A DNA stretch of 64,000 bases from Acidocella sp. KAb 2-4 (lineage in GTDB: Bacteria > Pseudomonadota > Alphaproteobacteria > Acetobacterales > Acetobacteraceae). Numbering within the stretch: the stretch's first letter is position 1; every line of letters starts with the position of its first letter. This document shows, piece after piece, positions 28,695-37,421 of the stretch. Location: positions 1-64,000 of the forward strand of contig NZ_JAJDJU010000001.1 of NCBI RefSeq assembly GCF_020567705.1. The letters run 5' to 3'. The position numbers were made by a program, and so were the translations under genes. The notes under the pieces are model-generated. The model saw only the letters and a list, made by a program, of their open reading frames with translations, ran no database searches and was not told the DNA's origin.

Positions 28695-29826
28695 TTACTC
28701 GGCCATGGCCGAGGCTTCGGAGCGCGTCGCGCCCACCCGCCCCGCCAGCGACGCCGCCATGAACGGGTCCAGCGCGCCATCGAGCACCGCGGCCGGGTTG
28801 CCGCTTTCGTAGCCGGTACGCAGATCCTTCACGAGCTGATACGGGGCCAGCACATAGGAGCGGATCTGGTGGCCCCAGCCGATCTCGGTCTTGCTCGCCT
28901 CGGTCGCCGCCGCCGCCGCCTCGCGTTTCTGCAATTCCTGCTCATACATGCGCGCCTTCAGCATGTTCATGGCCGTGGCGCGGTTGCGGTGCTGCGAACG
29001 GTCGGTCTGGCAAGCCACGATGATGCCCGTGGGGATGTGGGTAATGCGGATCGCGGATTCGGTCTTGTTCACGTGCTGGCCGCCCGCGCCGGAGGCGCGG
29101 AACGTGTCCACCTTCAGATCCGCCGGGTTGATCTCGATCTCGATGCTGTCATCGACCACCGGATACACCCAGACGGAGGCGAAGCTGGTCTGGCGCCGCG
29201 CGTTGGCGTCAAACGGCGAGATGCGCACGAGGCGGTGCACGCCCGCCTCGGTCTTCAGCCAGCCATAGGCATTGGGGCCCGAGATTTGCAGCGACATCGA
29301 CTTGATGCCCGCCTGCTCCCCCTCGGATTCGTCCAGCACCTCGACCTTGAAGCCCTTGCGCTCGGCCCAGCGCATATACATGCGCGCCAGCATCTGCGCC
29401 CAATCCTGCGCCTCGGTGCCACCCGCGCCGGCGTTGATTTCCATGAACGCGTCGCGCCCATCCGCCTCGCCGGAGAGCAGGGATTCGATCTCCTTCTCCT
29501 TGGCGGTCTCGGCCAGGCGCTCCAGCGCGGTGAGGCCGTCCTTCACCATCGCCTCATCGGCCTCGGCCTCGGCCATCTCGATGAGTTCCAGCGTATCCTT
29601 GGTCTCGGTCTCGATGGCGCGCACGCCCTCGATCATCGAGGCCAGCCGGTTACGCTCGCGCATCACGGTCTGCGCGGCCTCGGCGTCGTTCCAGAGGTTC
29701 GGGTCCTCGGCGCGGTGGTTCAGCTCTTCGAGCTTGATGACAGCGGCATCCCAGTCAAAGATGCCTCCTCAGCAGGGCGACCGAGCGGCCGATCTGCTCA
29801 TTCAGTTGGTCGGATTCAGCGGACAT
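28695..29826 (-). CDS. prfB: Peptide chain release factor 2, expressed by programmed +1 frameshift
   Basis: The gene starts at ATG 29826 and reads 23 codons before an in-frame TGA (29757-29755). A +1 shift there continues for 353 codons to 28695, giving RF2 of about 376 residues. The long frame carries the RF2 stop-recognition tripeptide SPF (VRISPFDANARR) and the catalytic GGQ loop (ASGAGGQHVNKTES). RF2 ends translation at UGA and UAA. Read without the shift the gene would look broken, but the recoding site is intact, so it is not a pseudogene. It sits 66 bases after the PBP1a gene, in the alphaproteobacterial amiC-mrcA-prfB order. Confidence 0.95.
29754..29769 (-). promoter_or_regulatory. 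prfB programmed +1 frameshift site
   Basis: In sense orientation AGGAGG (29769-29764), CAT, CTT (29760-29758), TGA (29757-29755) and C. This equals the E. coli arrangement (SD-like hexamer, three bases, CUU UGA C). When RF2 is scarce the ribosome slips from CUU onto UUU and resumes at GAC, so RF2 controls its own level. Confidence 0.93.
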
Positions 29827-29892
29827 GACGCGGATATAGGCATAGAAGCCCCGAAAGAATAGGGGGCAGGGCGCGCCTGCCCCCGTTATGTA

Positions 29893-32484
29893 TCAGTAAA
29901 GGCCGCCCAGCGCGTTGTTGATGCTGGATGGCGAGGCAGGCTGCCCCGGCCCGGTGGTGCCGGGGGAGGCGGGCGTGGCGCTGGCGCCGCCATTATCCGT
30001 GCCGCCGAGCAGCGCGTTCTGCGCCTGCGCGCCAGGCGCCTGGCCGGGCTTGAAGGCCTCGGTGACCATGGTGCCATCCGGCTCCGCCGCCTGTTGCAGC
30101 GTCATGCCCGGCGGGGGCGCCCAGTCCAGATTCGGCTGGTTCGCCAGCGCCACCTTCATGTATTCATTCCAGATCGGGCCGCAGACATTGCCGCCGGTCT
30201 GGTTGTTGCCCAGGCTGGCGGGAGTGTCGAAGCCGATCCAGCAGCCGGTGACGATGCCGGGCGTGAAGCCTATGAACCAGGCGTCGTTGAAGTTGTTGGT
30301 GGTGCCGGTCTTGCCCGCCACGGGTTGCGAAATGCCAACCACCGCCGGAGCGCCGGTGCCGCGCTGCACCACGCCCTTCATCATGGTAATCATCTGATAC
30401 ACCGAATCCGGGTCGGCCAGCTGCGCGCCCGAGAGGCTGAGCTGCGGCATCTGGCCGGGATCGGCATTGTTTTCGCAATTATCGCAGACCTGACCGGGCG
30501 CCTGATAAAGCACCGTGCCATCCGGGTTGGTCACGCTGTCGATCAGGCTGGGGGTCACCTGCCGGCCATATTCATCCAGCGCGGCATAGGCGGTGACCAT
30601 CTTCCACAGCGTGGTGTCGATGGCGCCGATGGCCGAGGGGTAATAGGGCGGCATCTGGTCCACGATGCCGAAATTCTGGAAGGTGGTGCCGACATTGCTC
30701 AGCCCGATCTGCCGCGTCAGATGCAGCGTGGCGAGGTTGAGCGACTGCTCCAGCGCATGGAAGATCGGCACCGGGCCCTGGAAGGTCTCCTCGTAATTGC
30801 CGGGGCGGTACACGGTGCCGTCGGCCAGCTGCTGCACGAACGGCGCGTCGAGCACCGGGGCGTCGGGCTGCACGCCCTGCTCCATGGCGGTGAGATAAAC
30901 CAGCGGCTTCACCGACGAGCCCGGCTGGCGCTGCGCCTGGGTGACGCGGTTAAATGGGCTGATGGCGTGGCTCCAACCGCCGACCATGGCCAGCACCCGC
31001 CCGGTCACCGGGTCGATGGAGACCAGCGCGCCCTGAATGTTGGGGATCTGTTCCAGGCTGAGCTTGGCCCCGCCGGAAACCATCACGACATCGCCCTGCT
31101 TCAGCACGTCGGCCACCGAAGATGGCCGCGGACCGGGCGCGCCGCCCACCAGCGGGCGGGCCCAGCGCATATTGGCCAGCGGCAGCTCGCCGGTTTCGGC
31201 ATTGCCGGTGGCGGGGTCGATGGACCCGATCTCAGCGCTCGCGCCACCCGCCTGCAACACGATGCCCAGGCGCCAATCAGCGCGCATGCCGGGCGGGTTG
31301 GATTGCTTGGCCAGATCCTTCTGCCAGTTTGTGGCGAGGGCCGGGTCGTCGATATGCGCGACGCGACCGTGCCAGCCGCTATAGGTGCGGTCATACTGCT
31401 CCAGCCCATCGCGCACGGCGTCGGTGGCGGCTTGCTGCAACCGCGGGTCGAGGCTGGTATGCACCACCAGCCCGCCATTATTCACCATGTCGGGGCCGAA
31501 TTTCTGGACCAGCTGCGCCTTCACCGCATCGGCGAAATAACCGCTATCGGTCACGCCCTGGCTGGCCGCGCCCGCGCGGGGCAGCAGCGGTTCGGCGGTG
31601 GCGGCGTCGGCCTGCGCTTGGCTGATGGCGCCGTCGGCCAGCATGCGCCCGATGATGAAGTTGCGCCGGGCCAGGGCGTCGGCCGGGTGCAGGAATGGAT
31701 CGTAGTTGGTAGGCGCCTTGGGCAGCGCGGCCAGTGTCGCCGCCTGGGCGATATCGAGCTGGCTCAGCGGCTTGTTGAAATAGGTCTGCGCCGCGGCGGC
31801 GATGCCGAAGGAGTTGTGCCCGAGGTCGACCTCGTTGAGATACAGGGTCAGCACCTGCTGTTTGCTCATCGCCTGCGAGACGCGCACGGCGAGCAACGCC
31901 TCTTTAATCTTGGTGGCAAAGGTGATGTGATTGTCCAGCAGCATGTTCTTCACCACCTGCTGGGTGATGGTGGAGGCGCCGATCGGGCGGCGGCCCGTGC
32001 CGATGAGCGAGATATCGGTGATGGCGGCGCGCACGATGGCGGCGGGGTTCACCCCCGGCTCGACCCAGAACAGCCTGTCCTCGGCCGAGATGAAGGCCTG
32101 CGCCACCAGCGGCGGGATCTGGTCATAGGTCACATAAATGCTGTGCTGCGAGCCGACCTCAGAGACCAGCTGGAAATTGCTGGCGAAGATGCGGCTCTCC
32201 AAAGGCGGCTTGTAGGTCTTCAGGCTGTCGATGCTCGGCAGCCCGGCGGAGAACACGAGAAAGGCGAGGCCACCGCCGATGATCGCCAGGATGATGCCGA
32301 GAAACACCAGCCGGTAAAGGCCGGAGACCATGAAGCCGATGATCCTGCTCAGCAGGCCACGCCGGCGCGGGCCGCGGGGCGGGCGTGGCGCCCGGGGCGG
32401 CGGGGAGGCATTCCGGCGCGAAGGGGAAAGGCGTTCACCGGCGGAAAATTCACCGGCGGAAAAAGGGTCTCTCGGGTCAGACAT
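29893..32484 (-). CDS. mrcA: Penicillin-binding protein 1A (bifunctional transglycosylase/transpeptidase)
   Basis: The 863-residue protein has a basic, proline-rich cytoplasmic start, one membrane anchor (about 50-85), a GT51 glycosyltransferase domain (about 100-290; FISAEDRLFWVEPGVNPAAI and RPIGASTITQQVVKNML) and a class A transpeptidase domain (about 440-800) with the nucleophile motif PGSSVKPLVYLTAM and the KTG box (VAGKTGTTNNFNDAWFIGF). It polymerises and crosslinks peptidoglycan at the outer face of the inner membrane. The C-terminal 80 residues are low-complexity Gly/Ala/Pro. It lies 67 bases downstream of the amidase gene in the same direction. Confidence 0.96.
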   Translation of the reverse strand: MSDPRDPFSAGEFSAGERLSPSRRNASPPPRAPRPPRGPRRRGLLSRIIGFMVSGLYRLVFLGIILAIIGGGLAFLVFSAGLPSIDSLKTYKPPLESRIFASNFQLVSEVGSQHSIYVTYDQIPPLVAQAFISAEDRLFWVEPGVNPAAIVRAAITDISLIGTGRRPIGASTITQQVVKNMLLDNHITFATKIKEALLAVRVSQAMSKQQVLTLYLNEVDLGHNSFGIAAAAQTYFNKPLSQLDIAQAATLAALPKAPTNYDPFLHPADALARRNFIIGRMLADGAISQAQADAATAEPLLPRAGAASQGVTDSGYFADAVKAQLVQKFGPDMVNNGGLVVHTSLDPRLQQAATDAVRDGLEQYDRTYSGWHGRVAHIDDPALATNWQKDLAKQSNPPGMRADWRLGIVLQAGGASAEIGSIDPATGNAETGELPLANMRWARPLVGGAPGPRPSSVADVLKQGDVVMVSGGAKLSLEQIPNIQGALVSIDPVTGRVLAMVGGWSHAISPFNRVTQAQRQPGSSVKPLVYLTAMEQGVQPDAPVLDAPFVQQLADGTVYRPGNYEETFQGPVPIFHALEQSLNLATLHLTRQIGLSNVGTTFQNFGIVDQMPPYYPSAIGAIDTTLWKMVTAYAALDEYGRQVTPSLIDSVTNPDGTVLYQAPGQVCDNCENNADPGQMPQLSLSGAQLADPDSVYQMITMMKGVVQRGTGAPAVVGISQPVAGKTGTTNNFNDAWFIGFTPGIVTGCWIGFDTPASLGNNQTGGNVCGPIWNEYMKVALANQPNLDWAPPPGMTLQQAAEPDGTMVTEAFKPGQAPGAQAQNALLGGTDNGGASATPASPGTTGPGQPASPSSINNALGGLY

Positions 32485-32551
32485 GCAGGGCTCTTAGCAT
32501 CGCCGCGCCCTGGCTGCGAGAACGCGGCGCATAAAAATGCCGCAATCCGGC

Positions 32552-33358
32552 TCAGCCGGTCGGGCTGTGCTTGGCGTAATCGGTGAAATAGGTGTCGATC
32601 GCGCCGGTCAGGTGGGAGACGAGTTGCGCGCGCTGGCGCGGGTCGCGCAGGCGGGTCTCGTCCAGCTTGTTGGTCAGGCAGCCCATTTCCAGCAGCGCGG
32701 CGGGGGTCGAGGGGTCGCGCAGCACCGCGAAATTGGCGCTGCGGTGCGGGTCAGGCAGCAGCGGCACCACCCCCGTAAAGCTCGCCTGGATATCCTGTGC
32801 CAGGCTTTGTGAGCCGATCTTGGTGGCGCGCGTCTCCAGGCTGGCGAGGATGCTGGCGACCTGCGGTGACACGCCAGTAATCTGCCCAGGTGGCGAATCG
32901 GCGCCGTTTTCATCATTGGCGATGCCGGCGGCCAGCGCGTCGGAGGCGGTGTCGGACAAAGTGAATATAGAGGCGCCGCGCAGAGTCGGGTCCGGCAGAT
33001 GGTCGCAATGCAGAGCCAAGAACAGGCTGGCATTGGCCTGCATCGCCATCGCCACGCGCCCCTCCAGGGTCACGAACACGTCGCGCGTGCGGGTCATCGC
33101 CACGCGGTAGCGGCCGGTGCGCAGCAGGGCGGTTCGCAGGGCGAGCCCCGTCGCCAGTGTAATCGTCTTCTCAAACACGCCATCCGGGGCGATGGCGCCA
33201 GGGTCGTGCCCGCCATGACCGGGGTCGAGCATAACCAGCGGCTTCTCAGCCGTGACAGCGCTGGCCCGGCGCGGCATGGCGACGCCCGCGGCGACTCCCC
33301 CAAGCGCCAGCCGCATCAGCCCGCGCCGACTCGGTTCACAGTTCACGCACATGCACAA
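32552..33358 (-). CDS. N-acetylmuramoyl-L-alanine amidase, AmiC type
   Basis: The approximately 268-residue protein has a short export signal with twin arginine (SRRGLMRLALGGVAAGVAM) and an Amidase_3 zinc domain: LDPGHGGHDPGA, GVFEKTITLATG, LALHCDHLPDP and ALLEMGCLTNKLDE supply the zinc His/Glu/His and the catalytic glutamate. It cleaves the amide bond between MurNAc and peptide at septation. The N-terminal AMIN targeting domain of E. coli AmiC is absent. Two in-frame ATG codons at the start (33358, 33352) cannot be ranked. It heads the amidase-PBP1a-prfB series; the usual upstream rne gene is not here. Confidence 0.9.
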   Translation of the reverse strand: MCMCVNCEPSRRGLMRLALGGVAAGVAMPRRASAVTAEKPLVMLDPGHGGHDPGAIAPDGVFEKTITLATGLALRTALLRTGRYRVAMTRTRDVFVTLEGRVAMAMQANASLFLALHCDHLPDPTLRGASIFTLSDTASDALAAGIANDENGADSPPGQITGVSPQVASILASLETRATKIGSQSLAQDIQASFTGVVPLLPDPHRSANFAVLRDPSTPAALLEMGCLTNKLDETRLRDPRQRAQLVSHLTGAIDTYFTDYAKHSPTG

Positions 33359-33495
33359 TGGTTATCACACAGGATTGGCTTTTTTCCAGGACTTATTGAT
33401 TTACCTTGGAATCATATTGTTACAGCCGGGCCGGAAACTTAATTCGCCGGGGCACTTGCGGAACCTGCCGGGCTTCGGCTATAGGCTCGCCGCAT

Positions 33496-33573
33496 CGGAG
33501 TGTAGCTCAGCCTGGTTAGAGTACTGTGTTCGGAACGCAGGGGCCGGAGGTTCGAATCCTCTCACTCCGACCA
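33496..33573 (+). tRNA. tRNA-Pro (anticodon CGG)
   Basis: A 78-base cloverleaf has acceptor stem CGGAGTG/CACTCCG, discriminator A and encoded CCA. The D-stem is GCTC/GAGT. The anticodon stem is CTGTG/CGCAG around TTCGGAA, so the anticodon is CGG (reads CCG). The T-loop is GGTTCGAATCC. Confidence 0.95.
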
Positions 33574-33682
33574 TCTTCCCCTTAAAAAATCTGTATCCGC
33601 TTCAAGGGCTTAAACGCGTTGCGCTGGGTCTGTGGCTGGCTTATGCCTGTAGCCATAGCCTAAACAGCCTGGGGAGAGTTGC

Positions 33683-34906
33683 ATGGCCGTCACCACCGCC
33701 GCCGAGCGCGCCCGCGCCCGCAACGCCGTGTTCGCCGCCTACATGGGCTGGATGCTGGACGCCTTCGATTTCTTCATCCTCATCCTGACCTTTGACGAGG
33801 TGGCGAAGACATTCGGCGTCTCACTCACCGCCATCACCACGGCCATCACCCTCACCTTGGGCACGCGCGCGCTCGGCGCCTTCGTCTTCGGCCGCCTGGC
33901 CGACCGTTATGGCCGCAAGCCGATCATGATCCTCGTCGTGCTACTATATTCGCTCTTCGAGGCCGCGAGTGGCTTCGCTTGGTCGTTCGCCGCCTTCCTC
34001 GTCATCCGCACGCTGTTTGGCATCGCCATGGGGGGCGAGTGGGGCATCGGCTCCTCGCTGGCCATGGAGACGATTCCCGAGCGTTGGCGCGGCTGGGTCT
34101 CGGGGGTGCTGCAGGCGGGGTATCCCTCCGGCTTCCTGCTCGCCACGCTGCTGTTTGAGTTCGGTGACAAGGCGCTGGGCTGGCGCGGCATGTTCTTCGT
34201 CGGCGCGGTGCCGGCGCTGCTGGCGCTCTACATCGCCACGGCGGTGGAGGAGAGCCCGGCCTTCACCCGTATCCATGCCGGGCCGCGCCCCGCCATCGGC
34301 CGCATCCTGGCGCGCAACGCCAAGCTCGCGGTTTACGCCGTGGTGATGATGGCGGCGTTCAACTTCTTCTCCCACGGCACCCAGGATATTTATCAAAAAG
34401 CCTTCCTGGCCAAGCAGTTGCACTTCACCCATGCCGAGATCGCCAATGCCGGCATCATCTTCAACATCGGCGCGATCCTGGGCGGAATCTTGTTTGGCTG
34501 GCTGAGCCAGCGCATCGGGCGGCGCTACGCCATTATCGGCGCCTGCGTGTTGGCGCTGGTGATGCTGTATCCGTGGTCGCACGGCACCAGCTTCGCCACC
34601 ATCGCGATCGCCGCGTTTTTCATGCAGGTGGCGGTGCAGGGGGCGTGGGGCGTGGTGCCGGCGCATCTCAACGAACTCTCACCCGCCGAAATCCGCGGCA
34701 CATTCCCCGGCTTCGTCTATCAGCTCGGCAATTTCATCGCCTCGGTCAACGCGCCGCTGCAAGTGGCCATCGCGCAATCGATGGGCGGGGATTTCGGCTT
34801 CTCCCTGGCCTTGATGGGCGGCGGCATGGCGGTGCTGCTGATCGTGCTGATGCTGTTCGGGCCGGAAGCGCGCGATGTCTCGATGAGCGCGCGCAGCGCG
34901 GCCTAA
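33683..34906 (+). CDS. MFS transporter, SHS/carboxylate type
   Basis: The 407-residue protein has twelve predicted membrane segments and MFS loop motif GRLADRYGRKPIM between helices 2 and 3, plus MGGEWGIGSSLAMETIPERWRG, which is typical of the sialate/lactate:H+ symporter (SHS) family. The first helix starts GWMLDAFDFFILILTFDEV, also an SHS feature. It probably imports a monocarboxylate such as lactate or pyruvate with protons; the exact substrate is inferred. GGGGAGAG precedes the ATG. The next gene begins two bases after its stop. Confidence 0.82.
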   Translation: MAVTTAAERARARNAVFAAYMGWMLDAFDFFILILTFDEVAKTFGVSLTAITTAITLTLGTRALGAFVFGRLADRYGRKPIMILVVLLYSLFEAASGFAWSFAAFLVIRTLFGIAMGGEWGIGSSLAMETIPERWRGWVSGVLQAGYPSGFLLATLLFEFGDKALGWRGMFFVGAVPALLALYIATAVEESPAFTRIHAGPRPAIGRILARNAKLAVYAVVMMAAFNFFSHGTQDIYQKAFLAKQLHFTHAEIANAGIIFNIGAILGGILFGWLSQRIGRRYAIIGACVLALVMLYPWSHGTSFATIAIAAFFMQVAVQGAWGVVPAHLNELSPAEIRGTFPGFVYQLGNFIASVNAPLQVAIAQSMGGDFGFSLALMGGGMAVLLIVLMLFGPEARDVSMSARSAA

Positions 34907-34908
34907 GC

Positions 34909-35799
34909 ATGGGCTGGCTGGAGCGGTCGGCCCCGGTGCCGGGGCTGTGGCGCGCGGGGCAGGGCGTGCGCGCGGGCTGGCGGGTGGCGATGTTTCTGGC
35001 GCTGACGGCGGGGTTCGTGCTGGCGGGCGCGGCGCTGGCGGCGCCGTTTGTGCTGCCACGGCTGCACACGGGCGCGGGGCTGACGCCGGGGTTTCTTGCG
35101 ATCAACGAGGCGCTGCTGGTGGTCCCGGCCGGGTTGGCCAGTGGCATCATGCTGCGGCTGGAGGGGCGTGGTCTCGCGGCTTGCGGGCTGGCGGGGCGCC
35201 GCCGCGCCGCGCGCTGCGCCGCCGGATTCGCTCTTGGCGTTGGCTTGCTGGCGGTGTTGGCGGCGCTGCTGCTGCTCACGGGCCATGCCCGCGTCGCTTG
35301 GGGCGGGCTCGGCCTTGCGGCGCTCGGCTGGTATGCCCTGGCCTGGGCCGCGGCCAGCCTGTTCATCGGCTTCACCGAGGAGTTCACCTTCCGCGGCTAT
35401 TTGCTGCAAACCCTCACTCGCGGCGGTGGCTTCTGGCAGGCGCTCATGTTCACCAGTCTATTATTCGCGGCGCTGCATTTCAGTAATCACGGCGAGGGCT
35501 GGCTCGGCGCGCTGAACGCCGCGCTGGGCGGGGCGGTGTTCGCGCTCGGCATCCGGCGCAGCGGCGCGCTGTGGTGGAGCATCGGCCTGCATGGCGGCTG
35601 GGATTATGCCGAGAACTTTCTCTTCGGCACGCCCGATAGCGGCCAGAGCTGCGCCTTCACGCTACTGCGGCTCTCCCCCGCCGGAGCGCCCTGGCTTTCG
35701 GGCGGGGCCACCGGCCCCGAGGGCAGCCTGTTCGCCACCGTGCTGCTGACCGGGGCGGCGCTGGCGCTCTGGGCATGGCCGGTAAACAAACCTGAATAA
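34909..35799 (+). CDS. CPBP (Abi/CAAX-type) intramembrane metalloprotease family protein
   Basis: The 296-residue membrane protein has about eight hydrophobic segments and the CPBP motifs: EEFTFRGYLLQTL (motif 1), FAALHFSNHG (motif 2) and GLHGGWDYAENF (motif 3), which carry the Glu/His residues of the glutamic-type active site. Substrates of bacterial CPBP proteins are mostly unknown. ATG 34909 is two bases after the MFS gene, so both are likely on one mRNA, but a functional link is not obvious. Confidence 0.82.
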   Translation: MGWLERSAPVPGLWRAGQGVRAGWRVAMFLALTAGFVLAGAALAAPFVLPRLHTGAGLTPGFLAINEALLVVPAGLASGIMLRLEGRGLAACGLAGRRRAARCAAGFALGVGLLAVLAALLLLTGHARVAWGGLGLAALGWYALAWAAASLFIGFTEEFTFRGYLLQTLTRGGGFWQALMFTSLLFAALHFSNHGEGWLGALNAALGGAVFALGIRRSGALWWSIGLHGGWDYAENFLFGTPDSGQSCAFTLLRLSPAGAPWLSGGATGPEGSLFATVLLTGAALALWAWPVNKPE

Positions 35800-35820
35800 T
35801 ACGTATCAGGAACGTGACCT

Positions 35821-35834
35821 TTGATGTGGATCAA
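35821..35834 (+). promoter_or_regulatory. Perfect FNR box upstream of the FnrN gene
   Basis: TTGATGTGGATCAA matches the FNR consensus TTGATNNNNATCAA at every fixed base. Its centre is only 34 bases before the ATG. A class II activating site (-41.5) would put transcription start inside the gene, so this box fits autorepression by promoter occlusion better than activation. Confidence 0.85.
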
Positions 35835-35861
35835 CGGCGAGAGACTTGTTAGACACGCTGC

Positions 35862-36635
35862 ATGACCTCGCTGAACAAGATCACGGATTTCCGGCGCCCG
35901 CTTGCCATCAACTTGGCGAATCGCGCGGCCCCGTCGAATTGCGACGATTGTGGCGCCCGCCATCATGGGTTGTGCGACGCCCTGTCCGACGACGAGCTGG
36001 GCTTTCTCTCGCGCGCGGCGCAGCGGCTGACCCTGCCGGCCAATAGCGTGTTCATCGAGGAGGGCGAGCCCGCCCAATATTTCTACAACATCAATTCCGG
36101 CAATGTGCGGCTGTTCAAGAGCCTGCCCGATGGCCGCCGCCAGATCACCGGCTTTGCCGGGCCGGGCTATTTTCTTGGTCTGGCGTCGAAGGACAAAAAC
36201 ACATTCTCGGCGGAGACGATGGAGCCGGTGAAGCTCTGCCGCTTCACCCGCAGTGGAATCGCCGCCGTGTTCGACGAATTTCCGGTGCTGGAGCGCAAGC
36301 TGCTCGACGTGGCGATGCACGAGCTGGTGCTGGGCCAGCAGCAGATGCTGCTGCTCGGGCGCAAGACGGCGCTGGAGCGCATCGCCAGCTTCCTGCTCTC
36401 CTGGGCCGAGCGGCTGGAGATGTGCGCCTCGGGCCGCCTGCCCAGGCCCAATGTCGCCATGCCGTTGCCGCTCTCGCGCACGGATCTCGCCGATTATCTC
36501 GGCCTCACCATCGAGACGGTGTCGCGCTCGCTTTCGCAGCTCAAGCGCGACGGGCTGATCGAGATTCCCAATATCCACGAGATCGTGCTGCTGCGTCCGC
36601 AGGCGCTTTCGGATATCGCCGAAGCGGCGGTTTGA
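35862..36635 (+). CDS. fnrN: FnrN-type oxygen-sensing Crp/Fnr transcription regulator
   Basis: The 257-residue protein has an N-terminal Cys cluster (C27-x2-C30-x7-C38) and a central Cys126 (KLCRFTR). That spacing is the FnrN/AadR form of the FNR [4Fe-4S] oxygen sensor. A cyclic-nucleotide-binding beta-roll (about 45-150), dimer helix and C-terminal winged HTH (about 195-245) follow. The recognition helix LGLTIETVSRSLSQLKRDG holds the E--SR contacts that read TTGAT half-sites. Under low oxygen it should bind FNR boxes; a perfect one lies in its own promoter and another at its stop codon before the next gene. The call as FnrN rather than FixK rests on the cysteines. Confidence 0.9.
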   Translation: MTSLNKITDFRRPLAINLANRAAPSNCDDCGARHHGLCDALSDDELGFLSRAAQRLTLPANSVFIEEGEPAQYFYNINSGNVRLFKSLPDGRRQITGFAGPGYFLGLASKDKNTFSAETMEPVKLCRFTRSGIAAVFDEFPVLERKLLDVAMHELVLGQQQMLLLGRKTALERIASFLLSWAERLEMCASGRLPRPNVAMPLPLSRTDLADYLGLTIETVSRSLSQLKRDGLIEIPNIHEIVLLRPQALSDIAEAAV

Positions 36636-36645
36636 CCTGCGTCAA
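36632..36645 (+). promoter_or_regulatory. FNR/FixK-type box overlapping the fnrN stop, upstream of the CBS-BON gene
   Basis: TTGACCTGCGTCAA fits the relaxed FixK/FNR pattern TTGA-N6-TCAA and is a near-perfect palindrome. Its centre is about 41.5 bases before position 36680, which would leave a 20-base leader with CCAGGAG before ATG 36700. That geometry fits a class II activated promoter. The -10 region is weak. Confidence 0.65.
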
Positions 36646-36699
36646 GGTCACGCGCCGGTTTTGGCGGCAGGAAAAGCCTACGTCTTCCAGGAGAAAGCC

Positions 36700-37404
36700 A
36701 TGAAAGTCTCGGAGCTGATGAGCCGCAACACGATTTCGGTGTTGCCCGGCACCACGGTGGCCGATGCCGCGCGCATCATGTTGTCAAACCGCGTCACGGG
36801 CCTGCCGGTGCTCGATGAAAAGGGCGCGCTGGTCGGCATCGTCAGCGAGGGCGATTTGCTGCGCCGGGCCGAAATCGGCACTGACGGCAAGCAGGCGGGC
36901 TGGTTGCGCGCACTGCTGATGCCGGCCTCTGTCGCCTCGGATTATGTCACCACCCATGCCCGCCATGTCAGCGGCGTGATGACCCATAATCCCGTCTTCG
37001 TGACGCCGGACACGCCGCTCGACGAGGTGGCGCAGCTGATGATCCGCAAGCACATCAAGCGCCTGCCGGTGCTCGATGCCGGCCAGCTCGTGGGCATGAT
37101 CAGCCGCTCCGACCTGCTGCGCCTGCTGGCCCGCAAGCTGATCGAAACCCCGGTGGAGACCACCGACGAGGCGATCAGCGCCTATATCAAGGCCGAGCTG
37201 GACAAGGCCCGCTGGGCCCCGAAATCCGGCCTGCGCGTGAGCGTGCAAGATAAAGTGGTGACGCTGGACGGCACCATCTTCTCCGACGAGGAGCGTCAGG
37301 CGGTGATCGTGATCGCCGAGAACGCGCCGGGGGTGAAGGAAGTGAAGGACAACCTGATCTTCGTCGATCCCGGTTCGGGCCTGGCTTTCCCGCCCGGCGA
37401 TTAG
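36700..37404 (+). CDS. CBS domain pair plus BON domain protein
   Basis: The 234-residue protein has two CBS motifs (about 1-60, KVSELMSRNTISVLPGTTVA; about 90-150, VSGVMTHNPVFVTPDTPLDE with IKRLPVLDAGQLVGMISRSD) and a C-terminal BON domain (about 170-232; GLRVSVQDKVVTLDGTIFSD). CBS pairs bind adenosine nucleotides; BON domains bind phospholipid or other hydrophobic ligands. No signal peptide. This architecture is widespread in Proteobacteria without a settled role. An FNR-type box upstream suggests induction at low oxygen by the adjacent regulator. Confidence 0.88.
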   Translation: MKVSELMSRNTISVLPGTTVADAARIMLSNRVTGLPVLDEKGALVGIVSEGDLLRRAEIGTDGKQAGWLRALLMPASVASDYVTTHARHVSGVMTHNPVFVTPDTPLDEVAQLMIRKHIKRLPVLDAGQLVGMISRSDLLRLLARKLIETPVETTDEAISAYIKAELDKARWAPKSGLRVSVQDKVVTLDGTIFSDEERQAVIVIAENAPGVKEVKDNLIFVDPGSGLAFPPGD

Positions 37405-37421
37405 TCCGGCCTAAGGGGCGG

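Noticed and set aside
29755-29757. prfB as a pseudogene because of the early in-frame TGA
   Set aside because: The stop lies in a complete recoding element with the right spacing, and the remainder of the gene is intact.
30094-32586. Plus-strand open frame of 830 codons across the PBP1a gene
   Set aside because: The PBP1a reading is certain from its catalytic motifs; the other frame lacks any recognisable domain or ribosome site.
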